Below are positions 18,479 through 26,923 of a stretch of 64,000 nt of DNA, one piece after another. The stretch comes from Chryseobacterium luteum. GTDB lineage: Bacteria; Bacteroidota; Bacteroidia; Flavobacteriales; Weeksellaceae. Numbering within the stretch: position 1 is the stretch's first letter; every line of letters begins with the position of its first letter. The DNA is taken from assembly GCF_000737785.1 (NCBI RefSeq), contig NZ_JPRO01000024.1:25664-89663 (forward strand). Reading direction: 5' to 3'. The notes under the pieces were generated by a model. The model made no database searches and was not told where the DNA came from. It saw only the letters and a list, made by a program, of their open reading frames with translations. The position numbers were made by a program, and so were the translations under genes.

Positions 18479-19105
18479 TTATTTGATCTTTGACAAAGCT
18501 TCTTCGTATTTCTTTTCTACGGCTGACCAATCTAAAACAGACCAGAAAGAATCAAGATAATCTGCTCTTTTGTTCTGGTAAGCTAAATAATAGGCATGTT
18601 CCCACACATCAATCCCAAGAATCGGAAACCCTCTGTTCACGGACTGGATATCCATCATCGGATTATCCTGGTTTGGAGTGGAAGCGACAGCCAGTGAACC
18701 GCTGAATTTTACAAATAGCCATACCCATCCGGATCCGAACTGTCCGAGACCTGCTTTTTTCATTTCAGCTTTAAAAGTTTCAAGGTTTCCAAAAGTAGTG
18801 TTGATGGCTTCTGCCAGCTTTCCTTCAGGATTTAGTCTGGGCTGTGGGGAAAGGATCTCCCAAAACAGAGAGTGGTTAAAATGTCCGCCTCCATTATTTC
18901 TTACCGCAGGGCTGTATTCGCTGATCCTTTGAAGGATTGAATCCAGGTCATCAGAAGTTTCGTCAGAGGTCTTCAATGCTGCATTCAGGTTGTCCACATA
19001 AGCCTGATGGTGGCGCTGGTGGTGAATGGTCATGGTTTCTTTATCTATAAACGGTTCCAGTGCATCGTAAGCATAAGGAAGCTGGGGAAGTGTAAATGTG
19101 CTCAT
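18479..19105 (-). CDS. sodA: Superoxide dismutase (Mn or cambialistic)
   Basis: Converts superoxide to oxygen and hydrogen peroxide. The start is the ATG at 19105 (MSTFTLPQLPYAYDALEP, 208 aa); the in-frame ATG at 19135 would put coding sequence over the promoter. Metal ligands are in IHHQRHHQAY, GGHFNHSLFW and DVWEHAYYLAYQ. The Gly-Gly before HFNHS and the QDNP segment are Mn-type markers, so Mn or cambialistic metal use is likely. It is the first gene of a three-gene operon and is divergent from an Fe-S regulator, with a strong operator over its promoter. Confidence 0.93.
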   Translation of the reverse strand: MSTFTLPQLPYAYDALEPFIDKETMTIHHQRHHQAYVDNLNAALKTSDETSDDLDSILQRISEYSPAVRNNGGGHFNHSLFWEILSPQPRLNPEGKLAEAINTTFGNLETFKAEMKKAGLGQFGSGWVWLFVKFSGSLAVASTPNQDNPMMDIQSVNRGFPILGIDVWEHAYYLAYQNKRADYLDSFWSVLDWSAVEKKYEEALSKIK

Positions 19106-19132
19106 TGTTTTATTTTTTTGATTAATGTGTTT

Positions 19133-19162
19133 CAAAGGTAATCATATATTTTAATAAAACAA
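19133..19162 (-). promoter_or_regulatory. Promoter of sodA
   Basis: On the minus strand TACCTTTG (19140-19133) fits TAnnTTTG, and a TTG (19162-19160) lies 19 nt further upstream, the ideal spacing. The -33 TTG is inside the left arm of the inverted repeat at 19153-19180, so a bound regulator would block it. Confidence 0.75.
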
Positions 19163-19180
19163 CTTTATTGTTGTTTTATT
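19153..19180. promoter_or_regulatory. Operator between sodA and the SufR-like gene
   Basis: AATAAAACAAC (19153-19163) and its exact complement GTTGTTTTATT (19170-19180) form a perfect 11-bp inverted repeat with a 6-nt spacer. A further copy of one arm (AAATAAAACAAC) sits at about 19271-19282, just after the start of transcription predicted for the regulator. The arrangement predicts control of both divergent genes by one dimeric regulator. Confidence 0.8.
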
Positions 19181-19234
19181 AACTTTGTTGATTTTAGTGT
19201 AATTATTTGATTATGATTTATTTAATGTTTAAAA

Positions 19235-19263
19235 TTGAAGATTATAGAAAATGACTATATTTG
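19235..19263 (+). promoter_or_regulatory. Promoter of the SufR-like regulator gene
   Basis: TTG at 19235-19237 and TATATTTG at 19256-19263 are separated by 18 nt, close to the Bacteroidota consensus. Transcription would begin near 19270, next to an operator half-site, pointing to autoregulation. Confidence 0.75.
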
Positions 19264-19297
19264 TTGTTGCAAAATAAAACAACTTAAATATTGTCAA

Positions 19298-19918
19298 ATG
19301 AAGAAACCGGCAGTCGACCGTATCCTTATGTTCTTAAAAATGAGAGGCGAGGCCACATCGCTTTTGATTTCTAAAGAACTCTCCATAACAAAAGAAGGGG
19401 CGCGCAAGCATTTACTGAACCTTGCTGAAGAAGGACTCATCCGATCTGTCGCAAAAAGTGAAGGAGTGGGGAGGCCATCTACCTATTATACCCTTACAGA
19501 AAAAGGATTGTCACAGTTTCCCGATTCCCATGCTGATGTAACGGTCCAGATTCTCCGGTCTGTAAAAAACCTTTTAGGAGAAAATGCACTGGATCTGCTG
19601 ATTAATGACAGGGAAAAAAATACTTACGGGAGATATGAAAAAGCCCTGATAAAAGCAGAATCTCTCGAGGAACGTTTAGAAGTGCTGGTGCAGGTCCGCA
19701 GCGAAGAAGGCTACATGGCAGAATGGACAAAAGAAGGCAATGATTATTTCCTCATAGAAAATCACTGCCCGATCTGTGCCGCCGCTGCCGAATGCCAGGG
19801 ATTCTGCCGTGCCGAACTGTCCAATTTCCGTAACCTCATCGGCAAAAATTATCAGGTAGAAAGGGTAAGCCACATTCTGTCCGGCGGTCAGCGGTGTGTA
19901 TATAAAATTAGTGGGTGA
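19298..19918 (+). CDS. SufR-like Fe-S cluster transcriptional regulator
   Basis: 206 residues from ATG 19298; the longer in-frame start would overlap the promoter and operator. A winged helix lies at residues 5-68 (ISKELSITKEGARKHLLNLAEEGLI, then GRPSTYYTLT). The C-terminal domain has a cysteine cluster, HCPICAAAAECQGFCRAEL, with Cys157, Cys160, Cys166 and Cys170, typical of the SufR group that binds a redox-sensitive cluster. Cyanobacterial and actinobacterial SufR repress suf genes. Here the divergent partner is sodA, so the likely role is superoxide or iron-sulfur sensing for the sod operon. Confidence 0.85.
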   Translation: MKKPAVDRILMFLKMRGEATSLLISKELSITKEGARKHLLNLAEEGLIRSVAKSEGVGRPSTYYTLTEKGLSQFPDSHADVTVQILRSVKNLLGENALDLLINDREKNTYGRYEKALIKAESLEERLEVLVQVRSEEGYMAEWTKEGNDYFLIENHCPICAAAAECQGFCRAELSNFRNLIGKNYQVERVSHILSGGQRCVYKISG

Positions 19919-19941
19919 TTCCTTATAAAGTTTCTGTTGTT

Positions 19942-20000
19942 AGGGCGGGCTTCAGCCCGCTTTCAAAATATCCGCAAAGCTCTGGCTTTAGCCAAAATCT
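19942..20000 (-). repeat. REP-like intergenic element, copy 2 (inverse of copy 1)
   Basis: Starts with a hairpin GCGGGCTTCAGCCCGC (19945-19960) and ends with GGCTTTAGCCAAAATCT, the reverse complement of the start of the element at 16691. It lies right after the SufR-like gene, and its hairpin could terminate that gene. Together the two copies flank the ferredoxin, sod operon and regulator block. Confidence 0.7.
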
Positions 20001-20035
20001 AAATGATCGGATCCAGTTCCTTTCCGGTATCAGTT

Positions 20036-20662
20036 TCAGTACTTCGTCAGTATTTCCATCAGCATCAGTATAGATATCAGTTTCTTAGAAGACTGGTATT
20101 CCGGGTTCAGTTGATCCCTTATTTCCCCTAAAGCTTTACTTAGCTTATTACTTACCGTTTTACTGCTGATTCCCAATGCTTCTGCCGTTTCATGAACAGA
20201 CATATTTCTCCTGATCCTCATATCGTACACACTTTGCTCGGTAGAAGGAAGCCTTGAAACAACCTCATCAATCATAGTTAATAAAGCAGAGATCTCATTT
20301 TCCTCAATAATTTCAAAATATTCCGTATCCGATATATCCATTTCCCCGGTAGGATCAAACTCATCAATACTAATGGTGGATGGTATCTTTTTAGAGCTGT
20401 TGTAATGATCGATGATCCGGTAATGAAGATAGCGGAGCAGGTAGCCTTTTGCGCTTTCTGACTCATCCGTCTGTATGGAAGCGGTGTCTTCCAGTATTTT
20501 TATCCAGAGGTTCTGCAGCAGTTCTTCAGACATCTCCTTATCCCTCGTCCTCATAAAAACAAAACGGTAAAGACTGTCCCAATACCGCTCATAAAGCAGC
20601 ATGAATGCAGGACGGTCGCCTGATTTTATTTCCTTTAGTATCGTATAGTCTGTAGGCTTCAT
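20036..20662 (-). CDS. ECF-type RNA polymerase sigma factor
   Basis: 208 residues. Region 2 is at about 12-75 (AFMLLYERYWDSLYRFVFMRTRDKEMSEELLQNLWIKI). Region 4, with its helix-turn-helix, is at about 135-185 (LPSTEQSVYDMRIRRNMSVHETAEALGISSKTVSNKLSKAL). A hydrophobic tail follows. It is divergent from a FecR gene and an STN-type TonB receptor, the standard set for cell-surface signalling in Bacteroidota, though usually the sigma gene is co-directional with fecR. Here the two are head to head. Confidence 0.92.
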   Translation of the reverse strand: MKPTDYTILKEIKSGDRPAFMLLYERYWDSLYRFVFMRTRDKEMSEELLQNLWIKILEDTASIQTDESESAKGYLLRYLHYRIIDHYNSSKKIPSTISIDEFDPTGEMDISDTEYFEIIEENEISALLTMIDEVVSRLPSTEQSVYDMRIRRNMSVHETAEALGISSKTVSNKLSKALGEIRDQLNPEYQSSKKLISILMLMEILTKY

Positions 20663-20892
20663 ATCGTTGATGCAAAATTACCTAAAGGAAAATTAACTTT
20701 TTATGAACTTTAGGTACTCCAAAATTAATTATTTCTGAAAAATATCCCCGAAATGTGAATCAAATGTTGAGAAAATATCAAAACAGATTAAAATTGTTAG
20801 CAAGCTGGTTGTAATGTGAATACAATATTAAGAGCCGCCTGGGGAAGTTTTCCATTTTCACAGTCTTATAGGTAGAAGTATCTGTGAATACC

Positions 20893-21852
20893 ATGAAATA
20901 TTTTATGAAAAACCAAAAATACAGGAATACGGAAGCATTTGTTTTTAAGCTCTGGCAGAGGGAAGTTTCCGGAGAGAAGATCTCAGAAAAAGAAGCTGAA
21001 ATTTTAAACCAATGGAAAATCCTTACAGAAAAAGATCTTGATAAGATCCACATGGAAGAATCTAAAGACAGAGTTTTGTCGGCGCTGGAACTTTACTTTA
21101 TCAAACCGGTAAAAACCGCTCCAATATATCCATTAAAAAAATACGCTTATACAGCTGCCGCTGCAATCATAATATTGTTGTCATTAGGAGGAATTCTTAC
21201 CTATAATACTTTCTTTAAACCTGCTACATATACTGCCGATTCCGGAATCAGGAAAGTCTATCTGGCAGACGGTTCCGTAGTGACCTTATTGAAAGGTGCA
21301 GAACTTACGGTAGACCAGTCTTTTCCAGCTTCTACGAGGATGGTGGATCTGAAAGGGGATGCTATATTTTCTGTGGCAAAATCAAAAAAACACCCTTTCA
21401 TTGTCCATGCAGATGGTTTCAGTACCAAAGTATTGGGAACCGTTTTTAAAATTTCACAGTCCGGGAAAGATAAATCCGTACAGCTTTACGAAGGAAAAGT
21501 GGCAGTATCCTATGCCGGGACCCCTGTTTCTTATCTGAAGCCCAACCAGAAATGGACGAATTTCGGGATCGCTCATACCGCTGCAGTGATTTCACTTGCA
21601 ACAGAAAAGAAATCCGGAAAACAGAAAGCTGAGCTACTGTCATTAAGCTTTAATGATGTCTCCTTCAAAGAAGTGGCAGATGTGATGCAGACTAACTATA
21701 AGATCAGGATCCTGTATCCGAAAGAAACAGCTGACAAGAGGATCACGGCAGACTTCACAGGAGGAACAGCCGATGAAAATATGGAAGCGCTGGCCTTCAT
21801 CCTGGGACTTGATGTACATAGAGAAGATCATATCTACACCCTGAAGAAATAA
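20893..21852 (+). CDS. FecR-family anti-sigma factor
   Basis: An inner-membrane sigma regulator of 319 residues from ATG 20893; an upstream GTG at 20884 is possible but less likely. The N-terminal cytoplasmic part (to about residue 80) would bind the sigma factor. One membrane span is at about 84-105 (AYTAAAAIIILLSLGGILTYN). The periplasmic FecR domain has RKVYLADGSVVTLLKGAELTVD and HPFIVHADGFSTKVLGTVFKI. The C-terminal domain (LSLSFNDVSFKEVADVMQTNYKI) is the STN-like part that meets the receptor's signalling domain. It probably forms an operon with the receptor at 21919. Confidence 0.92.
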   Translation: MKYFMKNQKYRNTEAFVFKLWQREVSGEKISEKEAEILNQWKILTEKDLDKIHMEESKDRVLSALELYFIKPVKTAPIYPLKKYAYTAAAAIIILLSLGGILTYNTFFKPATYTADSGIRKVYLADGSVVTLLKGAELTVDQSFPASTRMVDLKGDAIFSVAKSKKHPFIVHADGFSTKVLGTVFKISQSGKDKSVQLYEGKVAVSYAGTPVSYLKPNQKWTNFGIAHTAAVISLATEKKSGKQKAELLSLSFNDVSFKEVADVMQTNYKIRILYPKETADKRITADFTGGTADENMEALAFILGLDVHREDHIYTLKK

Positions 21853-21918
21853 AACCACCCTGGAAAACTAACACTAAAAAAGAAAATAAAAACTTTTAAT
21901 CAAAGAGAATTGGAACAT

Positions 21919-24900
21919 ATGAAAAGATTGAAATACGGTCTTACCGTTGCAGCAGTATTTTTTACGGTAGCAGCAGAAGCTCAGGAACTGGTTCAGAAAG
22001 TGTCATTTTCTGTCCCGGCAAGCAGGCCTCTGATTGAGGTTCTGGAAGATTTTGCCGGAAAAACAGGAATGAGGCTGGCCTATTCTAAAATGGATATTAA
22101 AGAGCTGAAGGTAAAAGGCGTAAAATGTGAAAATGCTTCTGTTAATAACTGTCTTAAAGACATTACAGACGGGCTTCCGGTGGCATTCCGCCTTCGTGGA
22201 GATCTTATTTCAATAAAATATGAAGGAACAGGCATCTCTGTAACCGGAGACGGGCGGATCACCGGAAAGATCGTGGATGAAGTAGGAAATCCTGTTGCCG
22301 GAGCTGAGGTGACGGTTGCTAAAAAGACTGTCCTTACAGATAATAACGGTGATTTTGTAGTAAATCTCCCTTCCGGAATATATACTTTAACGGTAAAAGC
22401 TTCAAAATACAGTCCGCTGCGGGTAGAAAAGCTTTCGGTCAGCAATAATGAAACCAATACGGTCTCATTTGCCATGAAGCAGGCATCAGATAAGATCACG
22501 GACATCAGGGAAGTAGTGATTACCGGAACCAGAAAAGCAGACACCCAGGCCGGGCTTCTCGCCCAGCAGAAAAAAGCAGCCCAGATGAGTGATGGTATTT
22601 CCGCCGAACAGATCGCCAAAACACCGGATAATGATGTGGGCGGAACCCTTAAAAGAGTAACAGGAATAACGACCATAGACAACAAATACGTAGTGGTACG
22701 GTCGATGGGAGAACGCTGGAATACAGCCGCTATGGATGGAATCAACCTTCCGAGCACGGAAGCCTATAACCAGAACTTCTCATTTGATATTATTCCTACC
22801 GCTATGGTAGAAAGCATAGTGGTGAGCAAAACGGCAACTCCGGATATGAATGCAAGCTTTGCCGGAGGTTATGTAGAAGTAAGAACCAAAGATATTCCCA
22901 ATGAAAACTTTACGACCGTCAGCATGGGAACTTCCTATAACGATCAGTCGGCATTTAAAGAATTTCTGACCCATAAACGCGGAAAATATGATTATTTCGG
23001 CTATGATGACGGAACCAGAGATTTTCCGAAAGGCCTTGAAGCAACAGACTGGAATAACCCGCTGTTTTTTGAACAGTCCAGGAGATTCACGAATGATAAT
23101 TTTTCTACCTTCAGTACCACAGGAGACATGGGATCTAATCTGCAGGTGGCTTTAGGAAGAACATTTGACCTTAAAAATAATAATAAATGGGGTTTTGCAG
23201 GTGCTTTCACGGTAAGAAATGAGCAGAATAAGCTGGACATAGATCATACCGGAAGAGGAAACTGGCTGGATACTACGTCACCATACGACCCAAAATGGCA
23301 GGAGAAAGGAATTGATCCCATTACATTTTACAATTTTAAAAATAAAGGGGCTTCCTACAATTACAACTCTACAGTAGCCGGAATGTTTAATCTTGGACTG
23401 CAGCTGGGAAAAAACAGAATTTCATTCCGTAATTCATATACCCATATTTATGATAATACGCTGACAAGAGTGACAGGCTGGAACCAGTATACCAGTGGCA
23501 GTGGAATGGCAGTGAACGCAGAAGCATCCTATAACTATTTTTATAACGGAGTCATTCCCAATAATGATCCTGCACAGATCAAAAGTCTGGATAAACCCTA
23601 TACCGACAATACCAATTATCCTATCTACCAGACCCTTCTGCAGAATAAGCTGGAAGGAAATCACAAAATAAAAAATGTGGATATCAACTGGTTTGCAGCC
23701 AGAACAGGCGTGAAATCTGATACAAAAGATTACACACAATACCTAAGCCACTATGACTTTATTGGTATGGATATCCTTAACTATCACGAGATCTATAACA
23801 CCGGATCCAATTTTTACAGAGGTTACATTGCCAACAAAGAAACGGATTACAACTATGGTGCTTCCCTGAAATGGAATATAGATACAGGAAATTTTAAAAC
23901 TGATATTAAGGCAGGCTATGCAGGGGTTATAAAAAATAATACCAATCAGCAACAGAAGTTTTTTTTAAGAGTAGATGAAAACAGGGATGTTCCGAACAGT
24001 GAAAAGAACCATCTGAGAATGTATGGGTCTCTTGCAGGCTGGTTTGACGGCTCTCAATATATTCCGGGAGGCATTGGATGGCAGACCAGGCCCATGTACA
24101 AAAATGATAAATATGAAGGGAAAGTAACCCAGAATGCATTTTATGTGATGTTTGACAATAGATGGAGTAATAAATTAAGGCTGGTTTGGGGACTTCGTGC
24201 AGAATACTTTAAATACGATCTTATTTCTCAGCAGATAGATATTTCGGATAACCAGAATATAAATAAAGCTGCTGTAGAAGACAAACCATGGCAATGGATG
24301 CCTTCGGCCAATTTTACCTACAGCCCAACGAACAAAATAAACGTAAGGCTTGCCTATAATAAAACAGTGATCCGTCCCCAGTTCAATGAAAGAACCGGAC
24401 TGCCTTATTTTGATCCGATAGCCAACGGTCTGATCTATAACACAGAAATGACCTCATCGGTAGTCAATAATTATGATTTCAAATTTGAATGGTTTCCGGG
24501 ACTTGGCGAAATATTCTCTATGGGACTGTATTACAAGGATATTGATAAACCCATTGAGCGTGAAGGGCATTTGTCCAGTGAGGGCAACCTTTACCTTTAT
24601 AATGGAAATTCTAAAAATGCAAAGCTGAAAGGAGTTGAAGTAGAGGTAAGAAAAAGTCTTGGTTTTATTGGAGGAGCACTGCTGGAAAAACTTTTTATAA
24701 ATGGAAATTTCACCTATAACAGTACCAAAGTAATTGCTTTCAAAGATCAGTATGAAACAGGCGATGACGATGCAACCTATGAAGTGGAGAGACCCTTGTA
24801 CGGACAGACTCCTTATGCCTACAATTTAGGAATGACCTACGACGGAAACCGTTTGGGAGCCAGTTTTTTATACAATGCCAAAGGAGACCAGTACATCACG

Positions 24901-25224
24901 GTAGGGTATGCTTACAACGGCGAAGAGATACAGCGTTCTTATGCTGTAGCCGATGCCCAGCTTTCCTATAAATTCCTGAGAAACCGAAATCTTGAGCTGA
25001 AATTGAATGTGAAAAATCTTTTTAACAGGGTGAAAGAATTCTATAATAATTTCAATTCCTATTCTGTACCGAAAGGACCCGCAGGAAGTACTATATCAAC
25101 AGAAAGGGAAGCCTGGGAACTGTTACCCGGTGCCACCAATAAATATGACAAAAATATTGATAAGATCATGTTTCGTGCGTACAGCGGAAGAACATTCGGC
25201 CTAAGTGTGAATTATACTTTTTAA
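21919..25224 (+). CDS. TonB-dependent receptor with STN signalling domain
   Basis: An outer-membrane transporter of 1101 residues from ATG 21919. Signal peptide is residues 1-22. The STN domain (about 25-105) includes FSVPASRPLIEVLEDFAGKTG. A carboxypeptidase-regulatory-like domain (about 112-195) begins GRITGKIVDEVGNPVAGAEVTV. The plug begins near 200, and the beta-barrel ends in FGLSVNYTF with the usual terminal Phe. The STN domain links substrate binding to the FecR/sigma pair next door. No SusD gene follows; instead two beta-helix lipoproteins take that place, so the substrate is not obviously a glycan. Confidence 0.92.
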   Translation: MKRLKYGLTVAAVFFTVAAEAQELVQKVSFSVPASRPLIEVLEDFAGKTGMRLAYSKMDIKELKVKGVKCENASVNNCLKDITDGLPVAFRLRGDLISIKYEGTGISVTGDGRITGKIVDEVGNPVAGAEVTVAKKTVLTDNNGDFVVNLPSGIYTLTVKASKYSPLRVEKLSVSNNETNTVSFAMKQASDKITDIREVVITGTRKADTQAGLLAQQKKAAQMSDGISAEQIAKTPDNDVGGTLKRVTGITTIDNKYVVVRSMGERWNTAAMDGINLPSTEAYNQNFSFDIIPTAMVESIVVSKTATPDMNASFAGGYVEVRTKDIPNENFTTVSMGTSYNDQSAFKEFLTHKRGKYDYFGYDDGTRDFPKGLEATDWNNPLFFEQSRRFTNDNFSTFSTTGDMGSNLQVALGRTFDLKNNNKWGFAGAFTVRNEQNKLDIDHTGRGNWLDTTSPYDPKWQEKGIDPITFYNFKNKGASYNYNSTVAGMFNLGLQLGKNRISFRNSYTHIYDNTLTRVTGWNQYTSGSGMAVNAEASYNYFYNGVIPNNDPAQIKSLDKPYTDNTNYPIYQTLLQNKLEGNHKIKNVDINWFAARTGVKSDTKDYTQYLSHYDFIGMDILNYHEIYNTGSNFYRGYIANKETDYNYGASLKWNIDTGNFKTDIKAGYAGVIKNNTNQQQKFFLRVDENRDVPNSEKNHLRMYGSLAGWFDGSQYIPGGIGWQTRPMYKNDKYEGKVTQNAFYVMFDNRWSNKLRLVWGLRAEYFKYDLISQQIDISDNQNINKAAVEDKPWQWMPSANFTYSPTNKINVRLAYNKTVIRPQFNERTGLPYFDPIANGLIYNTEMTSSVVNNYDFKFEWFPGLGEIFSMGLYYKDIDKPIEREGHLSSEGNLYLYNGNSKNAKLKGVEVEVRKSLGFIGGALLEKLFINGNFTYNSTKVIAFKDQYETGDDDATYEVERPLYGQTPYAYNLGMTYDGNRLGASFLYNAKGDQYITVGYAYNGEEIQRSYAVADAQLSYKFLRNRNLELKLNVKNLFNRVKEFYNNFNSYSVPKGPAGSTISTEREAWELLPGATNKYDKNIDKIMFRAYSGRTFGLSVNYTF

Positions 25225-25276
25225 ACCTGCTTAAACGGATAACCATATAAAGGATTCATTAAAAAAACTTACAACA

Positions 25277-26584
25277 ATGAAAAAACTAATCTTGATTGCA
25301 GCAGCAACACTATCTATAGCCTGTCAGAATGAGCATTTAGAAGATTCTTCTTCTTCCTTCGCAATGGAGCGGACTTCAGCAGAATATATTACAGCTTCAT
25401 CCTTACCTGTAACTTCGGTCAGTAGTGATATCACATCCAACACAACGTGGAGTGGGATTATTGAGATCGATGGAATTGTAACGGTTAAAAATGGGGCTAC
25501 ATTAACAATCCTTCCAGGAACCTATATAAAAGCAAAACCAAATAATGATAATGGTCCTACAGGAGTTCTTGTGATCTCAAAAAATGGGAAGATCAATGCT
25601 GTAGGTACAGAATCGCAGCCTATTATTTTTACAAGCTACAGGCTGTTGGATGGAGATGAAGATACCACTGCTGCTCCGGGAGATTTTGGTGGGGTGATCC
25701 TGTTGGGTGATGCTCCTACCAATGTTCCTTCTACAACATCTGTTGAAGGTTTGAGTTTTGGTTTTAGCGATTATTATTTCGGAGGAGCAAATCCAGGTCA
25801 TAACGCAGGAATAATGAAATATATACGTATTGAGTTTGCTGGTTATGATCTTTTAGGACCGAACTCCGGTAATGAAATTAATGCTTTATCAATAGCAGGA
25901 GTAGGAAGCGGAACTACATTAGATCACATCCAGGTATCATACAGTAAGGACGATTCTTTCGAATTCTATGGAGGTACAGTAAATGCTTCAAATTTAATTT
26001 CTTTTGCTGCACAAGATGATAATTTCGATTTTGATAACGGATACACAGGAACTATTAGCTGTGCACTTTCACTGGCGGATTACCATTCTTCACATTCCTG
26101 GAATATGAGCGGTCCTGTTTCTGATTCTAACGGGATTGAACTTGATAACAACTATACCGGTACTGCTACAACCCTCATTACAAATCCTGTGATCAGCAAT
26201 ATTGTAATTATAGGAGCCAAAAGCGGAGTTTCATCGCAGGGGGGAGCCTATGAAAATGGTATCCACATCAGAAGAAACGGTAAATTAACATTAAGTAATG
26301 CTGTAGTGACAGGATATCCTATAGGAATCAAAGTAGAAGGGACAGGTTCTCAACTTTCTTCTGCTTCAGCTTTCAGCACGATTAAGGTACACGGATTTAC
26401 AACTTCTGCTACAGGTACAGGAACAGCATCAATTCCCGCTGCAAACCTGTTGACAGCAACTACAGCTTCAGCCTGGGGGATGAGCCAGCCGTTCTTCAAC
26501 AACGGATCATGGAACGTATCGCCTGGAAACTGTGGAAACTTCCAGGGAATTTGGACCAAATATGACTTTTCAATTTTAGAATAA
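25277..26584 (+). CDS. Beta-helix-like lipoprotein, paralogue 1
   Basis: 435 residues. The lipobox SIAC gives Cys16 as the lipid attachment site. The mature part is rich in short repeats with Asn, Gly, Thr and Val (TVKNGATLTILPGTYIKAK, GVLVISKNGKINAVGTESQPIIFTS, FGGVILLGDAP), typical of a right-handed beta-helix with capped N-terminus. This family is often seen beside TonB receptors. It follows the receptor by 52 bp and is very similar to the next gene, so it arose by duplication. It probably acts at the cell surface in binding the receptor's ligand, but that is inference. Confidence 0.8.
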   Translation: MKKLILIAAATLSIACQNEHLEDSSSSFAMERTSAEYITASSLPVTSVSSDITSNTTWSGIIEIDGIVTVKNGATLTILPGTYIKAKPNNDNGPTGVLVISKNGKINAVGTESQPIIFTSYRLLDGDEDTTAAPGDFGGVILLGDAPTNVPSTTSVEGLSFGFSDYYFGGANPGHNAGIMKYIRIEFAGYDLLGPNSGNEINALSIAGVGSGTTLDHIQVSYSKDDSFEFYGGTVNASNLISFAAQDDNFDFDNGYTGTISCALSLADYHSSHSWNMSGPVSDSNGIELDNNYTGTATTLITNPVISNIVIIGAKSGVSSQGGAYENGIHIRRNGKLTLSNAVVTGYPIGIKVEGTGSQLSSASAFSTIKVHGFTTSATGTGTASIPAANLLTATTASAWGMSQPFFNNGSWNVSPGNCGNFQGIWTKYDFSILE

Positions 26585-26923
26585 AAACTTTAAAAGCAGA
26601 CCAACCAAGCAACTATGCTACCTGCTTAAAAATAATAAGATAAAAAGAGCTCTTAATAATGGCAATGTACAGGTTTCGGAAACCTGAGGACGACCCGGAA
26701 CGATACTGATGATGCGCACAGCAGTACCGGATCAGATAAAAACCGATCGCTGTTATTGTTCCCGGATAGCAGCGGATAAGCAGGGAAACCCGGCAGGACA
26801 GCCCCTCCTGGAATGCCTGGTAAACATAAAACCAAATCGCAGGAATATAGAGGCGGATGTTCCTAAATATTAAAAATTTCCGGACTGAAAAACCATAACC
26901 CGGATTTATTAAAAATTATAACA
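26585..26923. other. Unusually GC-rich gap between the lipoprotein paralogues
   Basis: About 340 bp without a convincing gene. The middle (26665-26830) is clearly richer in G and C than its surroundings and contains hairpins such as CAGGTTT/AAACCTG at 26669-26685. It may encode a structured leader RNA for the second lipoprotein or be a leftover of the duplication. Confidence 0.4.

Noticed and set aside
22080..22757. A 225-residue open frame on the minus strand inside the TonB receptor gene
   Set aside because: It is the antisense shadow of a well-supported receptor; it has no family resemblance and no promoter.
26653..26835. A 60-residue minus-strand frame in the GC-rich gap
   Set aside because: No recognisable protein features; it is explained by the low stop-codon density of GC-rich DNA.
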